From assembly GCA_964520975.1 (NCBI GenBank), contig CAZFPA010000027.1:1-24579 (forward strand): DNA of 24,579 bases, written 5' to 3'. A program made the position numbers and the translations under genes. The notes below the pieces were generated by a model. The model searched no databases, was not told the origin of the DNA, and was given only the letters and a program-made list of their open reading frames with translations. Origin of the DNA: CAZFPA01 sp964520975 (GTDB taxonomy: Bacteria; Bacillota; Negativicutes; Selenomonadales; Selenomonadaceae). Positions 14,638-22,295 of this stretch are shown here, in pieces; the first letter of the stretch is position 1, and each line of letters opens with the position of its first letter.

Positions 14638-16674
14638 ATGGAAAAAGAAAATGAGAAGCTGACTCCGGAAGCAATGAGGGAAAACGAGGTCAATGCACCA
14701 GTGGATGAGCTGGAGGATAAGGATCTGGACCTCGAGAATGTTGAGATTCACATGAATGAAAGCAGCGCGGACGTTTCCTCGGTCGAGGGCGATTATGGCG
14801 CTGAGCAGATTCAGATACTGGAAGGCCTGGAGGCTGTCCGCAAGCGTCCTGGCATGTATATCGGCAGCACTTCAGAGCGCGGCCTGCATCATCTCGTCTA
14901 TGAGGTTGTCGACAACTCCATTGATGAGGCCCTGGCTGGCTACTGTACGAATGTAGACGTGACCATTCATGAGGATAACAGCATCACTGTTGTCGATAAT
15001 GGGCGCGGTATCCCGGTTGATATGCACGAAAGCGGCAAGCCGGCTGTTGAGGTTGTTCTGACCGTGCTGCATGCGGGCGGTAAGTTCGGCGGCGATGGCT
15101 ATAAGGTATCCGGCGGCCTGCATGGCGTTGGTGTTTCGGTCGTAAACGCTCTGAGCGCGTTCATGGATGTTGAGGTCAAGCGCGATGGCCAGATCCATGC
15201 GATTTCTTTTTCCCGCGGCATCACCAAGAGCCCGTTGAAGGTCATCGGCGATACGGAGGAATCCGGTACCAAGGTACATTTCCTGCCGGACCCGGATATT
15301 TTCACGACGACGGTCTACAGCTTCGATACGCTCAAGCATCGGCTGCGTGAGCTGGCTTTCCTGAACCAGGGCATTACGATTACGCTGAATGATGAGCGCA
15401 CGAGCCATAAGGAGACTTTCCATTTTGATGGCGGTATCCGTTCCTTCGTCGAGCATCTGAACCGCAAAAAGGAAAAAATCAATCCGGAGCCGATCTATTT
15501 CAATGGCACCAAGGATGATACAGTCGTTGAGATTGCGCTGCAGTACAATGACAGCTATATGGAAAATATCTATAGCTTTGTAAATAACATCAATACGGAG
15601 GAAGGCGGCACGCATCTGGCTGGCTTCAAGATTGCGCTCACGCGCGCGGCCAATGATTTTGCCCGCCGGCAGGGTGTCCTGAAGGCTTCGGATGCCAATC
15701 TGTCCGGTGAGGATGTGCGTGAGGGCCTGACCTGCGTCATCAGTCTGAAGATCCGTGAGCCGCAGTTTGAGGGCCAGACCAAGACGAAGCTCGGCAATTC
15801 GGAAATCCGCGGCATCGTGGATTCCATTGTGACGGAAGGGCTTTCGGAGTATTTTGAGGAAAATCCGGCTATCACGAAAAAAATTCTGGAGAAATCCATC
15901 ATGGCTTCCCGGGCGCGTGAAGCAGCCCGTAAGGCCCGTGAGCTTACGCGCCGCAAGAATGCCCTGGAGGTCAGCAGCCTGCCGGGCAAGCTTGCTGACT
16001 GCTCCATCAAGGACCCGGAGCAGGCCGAGATCTACATCGTCGAGGGTGATTCTGCAGGTGGTTCCGCCAAGCAGGGCCGTGACCGCCGTTTCCAGGCCAT
16101 CCTGCCGCTGCGTGGCAAGATCCTCAACGTCGAGAAGGCACGTCTTGACCGTATCTTTGCGAATGCCGAGATCCGGACGATGATCACCGCCTTTGGTACA
16201 GGCATCAGCGAGGATTTCGATATCGCGAAGCGCCGCTATGGCAAGATCATCATCATGACCGATGCCGATGTCGATGGCGCGCATATCCGTACGTTGCTGC
16301 TCACGTTCTTCTATCGCTATATGAAGCCGCTCATTGAGCATGGCCATGTCTACATTGCCCAGCCGCCGCTCTATCAGATCCGCAAGGGCAAGAAGCATTG
16401 GTACACCTACAGCGATGAAGAGCTTGCGAGCAAGCTCAATGAGGTTGGCCGTGATAATTCCACGGTACAGCGCTACAAAGGTCTGGGTGAAATGAACCCG
16501 GAACAGCTTTGGGAGACAACGATGGACCCCGAGGGCCGCACGATGCTGCGCGTTCACATGGAGGATGCCGAGGAAGCGGATGAGCTTTTCACGATTCTCA
16601 TGGGCGACAAGGTAGAGCCGCGCCGTCAGTTCATCGAGGAACACGCAAATCTCGTAAGAAATCTGGATATCTGA
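14638..16674 (+). CDS. gyrB: DNA gyrase subunit B
   Basis: GyrB is the ATPase subunit of DNA gyrase, which puts negative supercoils into DNA. The GHKL ATPase domain has YEVVDNSIDEALAGY, DNGRGIPVD and GGLHGVGVSVVNAL. The TOPRIM domain has IVEGDSAGGSAKQGRDR, LRGKILNVEKA and MTDADVDGAHI. The end RRQFIEEHANLVRNLDI is standard. From the ATG at 14638 the protein is 678 aa, with about 50 acidic residues before the usual start (AEQIQILEGLEAV). GGAGG lies 13 nt before that ATG, rather far. A later in-frame ATG at 14749 would give 641 aa, the common length, but I see no ribosome site for it. The gene ends the origin cluster; gyrA does not follow. Confidence 0.96.
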   Translation: MEKENEKLTPEAMRENEVNAPVDELEDKDLDLENVEIHMNESSADVSSVEGDYGAEQIQILEGLEAVRKRPGMYIGSTSERGLHHLVYEVVDNSIDEALAGYCTNVDVTIHEDNSITVVDNGRGIPVDMHESGKPAVEVVLTVLHAGGKFGGDGYKVSGGLHGVGVSVVNALSAFMDVEVKRDGQIHAISFSRGITKSPLKVIGDTEESGTKVHFLPDPDIFTTTVYSFDTLKHRLRELAFLNQGITITLNDERTSHKETFHFDGGIRSFVEHLNRKKEKINPEPIYFNGTKDDTVVEIALQYNDSYMENIYSFVNNINTEEGGTHLAGFKIALTRAANDFARRQGVLKASDANLSGEDVREGLTCVISLKIREPQFEGQTKTKLGNSEIRGIVDSIVTEGLSEYFEENPAITKKILEKSIMASRAREAARKARELTRRKNALEVSSLPGKLADCSIKDPEQAEIYIVEGDSAGGSAKQGRDRRFQAILPLRGKILNVEKARLDRIFANAEIRTMITAFGTGISEDFDIAKRRYGKIIIMTDADVDGAHIRTLLLTFFYRYMKPLIEHGHVYIAQPPLYQIRKGKKHWYTYSDEELASKLNEVGRDNSTVQRYKGLGEMNPEQLWETTMDPEGRTMLRVHMEDAEEADELFTILMGDKVEPRRQFIEEHANLVRNLDI

Positions 16675-16680
16675 TACAGC

Positions 16681-16706
16681 AGGAGCAGCGCGAGCTGCTC
16701 CTTTTT
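16681..16706 (+). terminator. Intrinsic terminator after gyrB
   Basis: A perfect 9-bp stem AGGAGCAGC/GCTGCTCCT with a GCGA tetraloop is followed by TTTT. It lies 6 nt past the gyrB stop. Confidence 0.93.
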
Positions 16707-16769
16707 GTTGCGGAAAAAGGGATGCTTCTGCAGCGTTCTTTGCTCATTAAACATAAGATTGCAAATTGC

Positions 16770-16798
16770 TTGACAATTTCAGGGAAGAGGATTATAGT
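16770..16798 (+). promoter_or_regulatory. Sigma-A promoter for fucO
   Basis: A perfect TTGACA (16770-16775) is spaced 17 nt from TATAGT (16793-16798). It gives a leader of about 240 nt before the fucO ATG, and the leader contains the palindromic element at 16831-16996. Confidence 0.8.
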
Positions 16799-16830
16799 TA
16801 TCTCAAAATGGGAAATGTGGTTGTTTTTAA

Positions 16831-16996
16831 CTAGTACATCGTACACGAAATAACTGGACCAGAAGTACGCAGGATGAATTTTCAGCTGCAAGGCGGAGGA
16901 GTGAGGCATAGCGGTGGCTATGCCGATTGACGACAACGCGGCAGATGGAAATTCAGACAAGTAATTCGACTAGGTATTTCGTGCACGCTGTACTAG
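16831..16996. repeat. 166-bp palindromic (MITE/REP-like) element
   Basis: The ends are 22-bp inverted repeats with two mismatches (16831-16852 and 16975-16996). Inside are a second inverted pair TGAATTTTCAGCTGC (16875-16889) and GCAGATGGAAATTCA (16941-16955), and a perfect central stem GGCATAGC/GCTATGCC (16905-16912 and 16917-16924). Both outer edges read CTAG, which may be part of the repeat or a target-site duplication; being itself a palindrome, it cannot tell. It encodes no protein. The whole unit could fold as one long stem in RNA or as a cruciform in DNA. It lies in the fucO leader. No second copy is visible in this window. Confidence 0.8.
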
Positions 16997-17042
16997 ATAA
17001 GTGAAAATAATCACAAAAGTGAAAGCAGAGGAGGCGTTGTTT

Positions 17043-18194
17043 ATGGCAAACAGAATCATCCTGAATGAAACGTCGTATTTTGGTCCGGGGGCCATTCAGG
17101 AAATCGCTCATGAGGTCAAGAATCGCAGGCTGAAAAAGGTCATGGTCGTAACGGATCAGGATCTGATGAAATTCAAGGTCGCGACAAAGATCACGGAGCT
17201 GCTGGAGCAGAATCACATCGATTACAAGGTATATGACAAGATCAAGGCGAATCCTACCATCACCAATGTGCAGGAAGGGGTTGCTTTCTGCCGGAAGTGT
17301 GGTGCGGATGTACTCGTAGCGGTCGGCGGTGGCTCGGCAATCGATACGAGTAAGGCCATTGCAATCATCATGACGAATCCGGAATTCGCTGATGTGCGCA
17401 GCCTGGAGGGGGCATCGCCTACAAAGAACAGGGCCATGCCCATCATTGCCGTATCCACGACTTCAGGAACAGCTGCTGAGGTCACCATCAACTACGTCAT
17501 TACCGATGAGGAAAAGCATCGTAAATTCGTCTGTGCGGACCCGCATGATATTCCGGTCATTGCCATTGTCGATTCGGATATGTGCGCTTCCATGCCGCCG
17601 CGCCTTTGTGCATCGACCGGTATGGATGCGCTGGTGCATGCCATCGAGGGCTATATCACCAAGGGGGCCTGGGAGCTTACCGATATGATGCACATCAAGG
17701 CGATCGAGATCATTTCCCGCTCGCTGCGCGCCTCTGTCCAGGGGGATAAGGCGGGCCGGGAGGCCATGGCACTCGGCCAGTACATTGCCGGCATGGGCTT
17801 TTCTAATGTCGGGCTTGGCATTGACCATTCCATGGCCCATCCGCTCAGTGCGGTGTATGATATCCCGCATGGCACTGCCTGTGCGATTCTGCTGGCTCCG
17901 GTGCTGAAATTCAATGCGCCGGCAACCGGTGAGCGCTATCGGGAGATCGCGCGGGCCATGGGCGTAGAGGGCGTAGACGATATGAGCCAGGAGGAATACC
18001 GTGAGGCGGCCATTGCCGCGGTTGAAAAGCTCAGTACGGATGTAGGCATTCCCACGAAGCTTTCGGCGCTCGGCGTCCTGGAAAAAGACCTGGACTTCCT
18101 GGCTGCTTCGGCTATTGCCGATGCCTGTACGCCGGGGAATCCACGGGATGTGACCAAGGAGCAGATCATCGAGATCTACAAGTCTATATTCTGA
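17043..18194 (+). CDS. fucO: Lactaldehyde reductase-like iron alcohol dehydrogenase
   Basis: This group III, metal-dependent alcohol dehydrogenase (383 aa) is close to E. coli FucO, which reduces lactaldehyde to 1,2-propanediol with NADH. The E. coli length is 382. Shared blocks include the start MANRIILNET, the cofactor motif GGGSAIDTSKA, NPEFADVRSLEG, TSGTAAEVTINYVITDEEK, KFVCADPHDIP and MALGQYIAGMGFSNVGLG. The metal-binding region keeps the Asp and His of GMDALVHAIEGY and the His residues of HSMAHPLSAVYDIPHG. The ATG at 17043 has GAGGAGG 8 nt upstream. No other fucose or rhamnose genes are in the window, so the substrate could be another short diol or aldehyde. It has its own promoter and terminator. 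Confidence 0.88.
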   Translation: MANRIILNETSYFGPGAIQEIAHEVKNRRLKKVMVVTDQDLMKFKVATKITELLEQNHIDYKVYDKIKANPTITNVQEGVAFCRKCGADVLVAVGGGSAIDTSKAIAIIMTNPEFADVRSLEGASPTKNRAMPIIAVSTTSGTAAEVTINYVITDEEKHRKFVCADPHDIPVIAIVDSDMCASMPPRLCASTGMDALVHAIEGYITKGAWELTDMMHIKAIEIISRSLRASVQGDKAGREAMALGQYIAGMGFSNVGLGIDHSMAHPLSAVYDIPHGTACAILLAPVLKFNAPATGERYREIARAMGVEGVDDMSQEEYREAAIAAVEKLSTDVGIPTKLSALGVLEKDLDFLAASAIADACTPGNPRDVTKEQIIEIYKSIF

Positions 18195-18220
18195 GGGGAG
18201 GATTCCTTTCCGATGGCTGA

Positions 18221-18254
18221 GGCTTGCTGTCCTTTGTGGATGGCAGGCCTTTTT
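18221..18254 (+). terminator. Intrinsic terminator after fucO
   Basis: GGCTTGCTGTC (18221-18231) pairs with GATGGCAGGCC (18239-18249), 11 pairs with three G-U, and five T follow. Confidence 0.72.
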
Positions 18255-18292
18255 GCTGCAGCGGTCTTTTATTGTCGTGCAAAGGATAGGAC

Positions 18293-18322
18293 TTGCCAGC
18301 ATCTGGTAAAAAGCACTATGAT
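18293..18322 (+). promoter_or_regulatory. Candidate promoter for the PucR-type regulator
   Basis: TTGCCA (18293-18298) is spaced 18 nt from TATGAT (18317-18322), about 43 nt before the ATG at 18365. The spacing is slightly long and both elements have one mismatch. Confidence 0.5.
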
Positions 18323-18364
18323 AAAAGCAGACGGAGATTCTGATGAAAGAGCAGGAGGGATTTT

Positions 18365-19567
18365 ATGCTGCAGGTCAAAGAGGTTCTGCAGTCACCGACG
18401 TTCCAAAATTTCCAGTTACTGGCAGGCGAGCAGGGCCTGGAGCGTGAGGTGCGCAGTGTTTCCATACTTGAATATGAAGCGGTCATCGACAATTTTGCCG
18501 ATTTCAGCGCCGATACGCTGATTCTGACCTCCTTGTTCTATGCCCGGGAAAATCCCGGCCTGCTGCTGGAGGCGCTGAAGGCGCTGACAGCGCGGGGGAT
18601 TGCCGGTTTTGCGGTGAAGGCGGTATTTTTTCAGGAGCTGCCCGCTGAAGCTGTTGCCTTTGCCCGGCAGCAGGGACTGCCGCTTTTTCTTTTTCACGAT
18701 ACCTATATGGAGGATATCGTGGTCGCCGTCAATGATCTGCTGAAAATAAAGCAGAACTACCTGCTGCTGGAGGAAAAGGTCGCTTTTTTGCTGCAGGTGG
18801 ACAAGCCATCGTCGGTTATTGGCGATACAGCGCACGAGATCAATCCGTTTTTCGCGCCTTTTCTGCTTTCAGCCTATATTCTCCCCAAGGATATGAAGGT
18901 TTCCCTGCGTGAAGTGCAGGCCTTTTTTGAGCGTCTGTTCTACAAAAAATACCGTCAGCTGCAGAATGAGACGTATTCCTATATCAAATACGGCAGCGGT
19001 ATTCTGCTGCTGGCTTCGTTCCGCAAGGAGGAGGTACCGGGGGATGTCGTTCTCTTTTTCCGGCAGCTCATGCGGCGGCTCGATATCATTCCAGAGGATT
19101 TTTTCCTCGGCATCAGTACGCTGCACCGGACCTTCCACCGGCTCGATACGGCGGTGCGGGAAAGTCTGCATGCCAATACCTGTGCGCGCTTTTCCGGGCA
19201 GGAGAGCCTGGTATACGATGCGCTGGGCATGGACAGCTTTTTGCTGCTCTTGGCGGACAACAAGGATATGGCGTTGCCCTGGCGGGAGGCCGTCCGGGTG
19301 CTGCGGGAATATGATGAAAAATATACATCGAGTCTTCTGGATACCATGCAGCTTTATGTGGAGGAGCATGGCGAGATCGCCGCAGTGGCCGGACGGCTGT
19401 TTCAGCATCCGAATACCATCCGCTATCGTATCAAAAAGGCCCGGGAGCTTCTGGAGCCTGTGTTCGGCGAAACGGATTTCTATGAACAGCTGTTCCTTTC
19501 ACTGCGCCTTTATCTGTATGATCGCTTTGAGGATAAAAGGCGGCATGGCATGGCTGGAAAAAAATAA
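18365..19567 (+). CDS. PucR family transcriptional regulator
   Basis: The 400-aa product fits the PucR family. The N-terminal PucR ligand-type domain is at about residues 3-125 (VKEVLQSPTFQNFQLLAGEQG, DTLILTSLFYARENPGLL, GIAGFAVKAVFFQELPAEAV). A middle region is less conserved. The C-terminal HTH_30 domain is at about 335-385 (LLDTMQLYVEEHGEIAAVAGRLFQHPNTIRYR, split by the helix-turn-helix turn). Such regulators control purine, amino-acid or diol catabolism in other bacteria; the target here is not known. The ATG at 18365 has AGGAGGG 6 nt upstream. It lies downstream of fucO on the same strand but behind a terminator, so control of fucO is a guess. Confidence 0.87.
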   Translation: MLQVKEVLQSPTFQNFQLLAGEQGLEREVRSVSILEYEAVIDNFADFSADTLILTSLFYARENPGLLLEALKALTARGIAGFAVKAVFFQELPAEAVAFARQQGLPLFLFHDTYMEDIVVAVNDLLKIKQNYLLLEEKVAFLLQVDKPSSVIGDTAHEINPFFAPFLLSAYILPKDMKVSLREVQAFFERLFYKKYRQLQNETYSYIKYGSGILLLASFRKEEVPGDVVLFFRQLMRRLDIIPEDFFLGISTLHRTFHRLDTAVRESLHANTCARFSGQESLVYDALGMDSFLLLLADNKDMALPWREAVRVLREYDEKYTSSLLDTMQLYVEEHGEIAAVAGRLFQHPNTIRYRIKKARELLEPVFGETDFYEQLFLSLRLYLYDRFEDKRRHGMAGKK

Positions 19568-19590
19568 TTTTGACATTTTGACATTTATGC

Positions 19591-19619
19591 TTGCAATGTG
19601 AAAAAAGCTGTGCTATATT
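19591..19619 (+). promoter_or_regulatory. Promoter for the terC-htpX unit
   Basis: TTGCAA (19591-19596) is spaced 17 nt from TATATT (19614-19619), about 20 nt before the riboswitch aptamer starts. Confidence 0.65.
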
Positions 19620-19636
19620 ATCTTTAAAAGATATTC

Positions 19637-19723
19637 CTCAAGGGGAGTAGCCTAACGGCCTGTCATCGTCAGTACGGATGAAAATCCCGGTGCGGCCGGC
19701 ATGAAGATGTAAGCGAGACCTTG
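19637..19723 (+). promoter_or_regulatory. yybP-ykoY manganese riboswitch
   Basis: The conserved parts of this Mn2+-sensing RNA are present in order: GGGGAGTAGC at 19642, TGTCATCG, a GC-rich arm with CCCGGTGCGGCCGGC, GAAGATGTAAGCGAGACC near the 3' end. P1 forms between CAAGG (19639-19643) and CCTTG (19719-19723). The next gene is terC-like, a known target of the class (B. subtilis ykoY). Confidence 0.93.
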
Positions 19724-19763
19724 TTCTATATGCATTTATGTGTATGGGGCAGGGTCTATTTTT
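19716..19763 (+). terminator. Riboswitch-controlled terminator
   Basis: AGACCTTG (19716-19723) pairs with CAGGGTCT (19750-19757), with one G-U pair, and ATTTTT follows. Its 5' strand is the 3' strand of the aptamer P1 stem, so Mn2+ binding should block the terminator and turn the genes on. Confidence 0.82.
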
Positions 19764-19788
19764 ATACAGGTACAAAGGAGCATGATAT

Positions 19789-20469
19789 ATGGAGGGTATA
19801 TTTTCCGCTCAGTGGCTGGCAGCGTTGGGAAGCATTCTGCTGCTGGACCTTATTTTGAGCGGTGACAATGCGATTCTTATCGCATTGGCCTGCAAGAATC
19901 TACCGGAAGGCAAGAAGATCAAGGCCATGGTGATCGGCGGCCTGGGGGCCGTGCTCATCCGGATTCTCTGCACATTGGGCGCGACGGGGCTGCTGGCCGC
20001 CCCGTATCTGGAATTTATCGGCGGTGCGGCGCTTTTGTATATCGCATTGCATCTGCTCATCGACCATGGGACCGATGAGGATGGCGGTGTACGTCCGGCG
20101 ACGCTGGGAGCGGCGGTACGCACGATTCTTGTGGCGGATTTCATCATGAGCATCGATAATATCCTGTCACTGGCGGGGGTAGCCAATACGGTAGACCAGG
20201 GAAAATGGAGCCTCATCATCTGCGGGCTGCTCATCAGCATCCCCATCGTGCTCTGCGGTGCCCAGTTCTTTTTGCTCATCATGAAGAAGGTACCGGCCAT
20301 CATTTACGCCGGTGCGGGCATCCTGGCCTATACGGCCGCGAAGCTCATGGTCATGGACCAGGGCGTCGGCAGCTATATTGCCGCCTATGCGCCCTATATG
20401 GAAGTGCTTTTCACGGTCGGTGTGCTGAGCATCGGCTTTTATAAGAATCATTACCAACAGGTACATTGA
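19789..20469 (+). CDS. TerC family membrane protein (YkoY/YjbE-type)
   Basis: TerC-family proteins are multi-pass membrane proteins. In Bacillus, YkoY and YceF-like members help move Mn2+ out of the cytoplasm or supply it to exported proteins. The 226-aa product has about seven hydrophobic segments and the two family motifs with acidic residues in the membrane: LDLILSGDNAILIAL near residue 19 and ADFIMSIDNILSLA near residue 115. The ATG at 19789 has AAAGGAG about 9 nt upstream; an ATG at 19782 is out of frame. The manganese riboswitch upstream supports a role in Mn2+ homeostasis. The htpX gene follows after 13 nt. Confidence 0.92.
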   Translation: MEGIFSAQWLAALGSILLLDLILSGDNAILIALACKNLPEGKKIKAMVIGGLGAVLIRILCTLGATGLLAAPYLEFIGGAALLYIALHLLIDHGTDEDGGVRPATLGAAVRTILVADFIMSIDNILSLAGVANTVDQGKWSLIICGLLISIPIVLCGAQFFLLIMKKVPAIIYAGAGILAYTAAKLMVMDQGVGSYIAAYAPYMEVLFTVGVLSIGFYKNHYQQVH

Positions 20470-20482
20470 GGAGGAATCAATC

Positions 20483-21346
20483 ATGAACACTTTAAAGACA
20501 ACACTGTTGATGGCCCTGCTGAGCGGTATACTTGTCGCAGTAGGCGGCGCTATCGGCGGTTCACATGGTGCCGCTATCATGCTGCTCATCTCGCTTGGCA
20601 TGAACTTCTTTTCCTACTGGTACAGCGACAGCATCGTTCTGCGCGCGTATTCAGCGCAGGAGGTAACAGCGGAGCAGGCACCGGAGCTTTACCGCCTGGT
20701 GGCGAATCTGGCGGCGAATGCGGGCCTTCCTATGCCGAAGGTCTGCATCATTGACAGCGATGTGCCGAATGCCTTTGCGACCGGACGCAATCCGTCGCAT
20801 GCTGCGGTAGCCGTTACGACGGGCATCATGCGCGTGCTGCAGTACGATGAGCTCGGCGGCGTACTCGCTCATGAGCTTTCGCATATCAAGCACCGGGATA
20901 CGCTCATCTCCACGATTGCAGCTTCCATTGCGGGCGTGATCTCGATGATTGCGAATATTGCGCAGTGGGCGGCGATCTTTGGCATGGGCCGCTCGGATGA
21001 TGACGACAACGGCGGTCTTGTAGGCTCACTGTTCACTATCATTGTGGCGCCGATTGCCGCAATGCTCATCCAGATGGCAATCTCGCGTTCGCGTGAGTAT
21101 GAGGCCGATAAGAGCGGCGGCCAGATCTGCGGCAATCCGCTGGCGCTGGCTTCGGCACTGGAAAAAATCGAGTATTATGCGCAGCATGCGCGCCCAATGG
21201 AGCAGGCAACACCGGCTACCTCTCATCTCTTCATCGTGAATCCGCTCAAAAATTCCGGGCGGGCACTCATGAGCCTGTTCAGCACCCATCCGGCAACTGC
21301 CGATCGTATCGCACGCCTGCGGGCGCAAGCCGCCGGCCGGGAATAA
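20483..21346 (+). CDS. htpX: HtpX-type membrane zinc metalloprotease
   Basis: HtpX is an M48 family protease in the cytoplasmic membrane that degrades misfolded membrane proteins. The 287-aa product has two N-terminal membrane segments, the zinc motif HELSH at residues 130-134, another hydrophobic region at about 148-200, and the third zinc ligand in SREYEADK near residue 205. The C-terminal LFSTHPATADRIARL is standard. AGGAGGA lies 8 nt before the ATG. It starts 13 nt after terC, so it is probably expressed from the same Mn2+-controlled transcript, which is unusual enough to note. Confidence 0.93.
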   Translation: MNTLKTTLLMALLSGILVAVGGAIGGSHGAAIMLLISLGMNFFSYWYSDSIVLRAYSAQEVTAEQAPELYRLVANLAANAGLPMPKVCIIDSDVPNAFATGRNPSHAAVAVTTGIMRVLQYDELGGVLAHELSHIKHRDTLISTIAASIAGVISMIANIAQWAAIFGMGRSDDDDNGGLVGSLFTIIVAPIAAMLIQMAISRSREYEADKSGGQICGNPLALASALEKIEYYAQHARPMEQATPATSHLFIVNPLKNSGRALMSLFSTHPATADRIARLRAQAAGRE

Positions 21347-21365
21347 GCAAGACTAAAAAATGGCA

Positions 21366-21397
21366 AAAAAAAAGCATCCTTCGTGGATGCTTTTTTT
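21366..21397. terminator. Bidirectional intrinsic terminator
   Basis: GCATCC (21374-21379) pairs with GGATGC (21385-21390) across a TTCGT loop, flanked by a run of A and seven T, so the A/T tracts extend the stem. It serves htpX and the convergent gene at 21484-22056. Confidence 0.92.
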
Positions 21398-21483
21398 GTA
21401 GAATCCTATAGAGTTATCGGCTTTAACGCCATGGTGCAAGCTTTCGTTGCGCGAAAACCATCCAATCCGTGCTTCTCTTTGGG

Positions 21484-22056
21484 TTAGAGCTTTTCAATCG
21501 AGGTCTTGGGCGCGATGGTCATGAGACCCATGATCGCGAGGACCTGATTCAGTGTCTGTTTCATACCCATCGTGTTTTTCACTACGTAGTGGGAGGTTTT
21601 CCAGGTATTGAATTCACCGTTGTTCTCAGCGTATTCCAGATGATATTTGATATCCTCGTTTGTATGGCCGAGGCGAAGCATGCGTTCCACGAGTGCAACG
21701 TAATCGCACATGAGATAGATGGTCTCAAGATTGCCGCTCAGGAGCTTGGATACCTGTTTGATGCCGTTCGGGTCAAGCAGAAGTACACTGATGCGGTGTG
21801 TTTTGAGCGCGGACAGCATATCGTCCTTGAGCACCCCATAGTATTCACCCTTATAGGTGACCTTGACAATCCAGTCCTTCTTGAAGAATGTATCCCGGTC
21901 GATAAAATGATAAATCGTTGTATCGCTGTCAATTTTGTTTGGTTTTCTTGTTGTGTAGGTTGGTATGTAGTTCAGGCCCATAGAAATCAGCTGCCGCAAT
22001 AATGTCGATTTGCCACAGGCATGAGGCCCAACTAAAGCGTAAATTTTATTTGTCAT
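21484..22056 (-). CDS. Guanylate kinase-like P-loop protein
   Basis: The 190-aa product starts with a P-loop, LVGPHACGKSTL (residues 8-19), and then YTTRKPNKIDSDTTIYHFID, which resembles the guanylate-kinase GMP-binding region. TYKGEYYGVLKDDM and VLLLDPNGIKQV correspond to later Gmk blocks. It is more divergent than a housekeeping Gmk, so it may be a paralogue that acts on another substrate, or a regulatory kinase-like protein. The codons look more AT-rich than in the neighbours, and the gene is on the minus strand, opposite to the genes around it. The ATG at 22056 has GAGGTG about 10 nt upstream. It is preceded by a promoter-like site at 22188-22216. Confidence 0.75.
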   Translation of the reverse strand: MTNKIYALVGPHACGKSTLLRQLISMGLNYIPTYTTRKPNKIDSDTTIYHFIDRDTFFKKDWIVKVTYKGEYYGVLKDDMLSALKTHRISVLLLDPNGIKQVSKLLSGNLETIYLMCDYVALVERMLRLGHTNEDIKYHLEYAENNGEFNTWKTSHYVVKNTMGMKQTLNQVLAIMGLMTIAPKTSIEKL

Positions 22057-22187
22057 CAGGAATCACACCTCTATTGCCGGAAATTTTATGCTTCTTAGCA
22101 ATCCGCATGGAATACACGAGGCATTCGTTTGTTTTGCGGTCTGATTTGCTGCTGAAAGGCCGCTGTGGATGTACTCCAAAGTATCTG

Positions 22188-22216
22188 ATTAAATTCTATC
22201 ATAAATTATCCGTCAA
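22188..22216 (-). promoter_or_regulatory. Candidate promoter for the kinase-like gene
   Basis: On the minus strand TTGACG (22211-22216) is spaced 17 nt from TTTAAT (22188-22193). Each has one mismatch to consensus. It leaves a leader of about 125 nt, in which I see no strong structure. Confidence 0.55.
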
Positions 22217-22261
22217 ATAAATAGAATTTGAAAATTTTCAGTCAGCAGGCAAAATATATGA

Positions 22262-22295
22262 CAAAAGCGGGAGCTACCGATCGCTCCCGCTTTTG
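22262..22295. terminator. Strong hairpin, possible bidirectional terminator
   Basis: CAAAAGCGGGAGC (22262-22274) pairs perfectly with GCTCCCGCTTTTG (22283-22295) across an 8-nt loop. The stem ends in A/T tracts on both sides. No long T run follows beyond the stem, so it is weaker than typical terminators. Confidence 0.6.

Noticed and set aside
14872..16644. 590-codon minus-strand open frame across gyrB
   Set aside because: It mirrors gyrB codons; the sense strand encodes all GyrB motifs, and the antisense product has no recognisable domain.
22002..22220. 72-codon plus-strand open frame near 22.1 kb
   Set aside because: No ribosome site or recognisable family, and it overlaps the 5' end of the kinase-like gene on the other strand.
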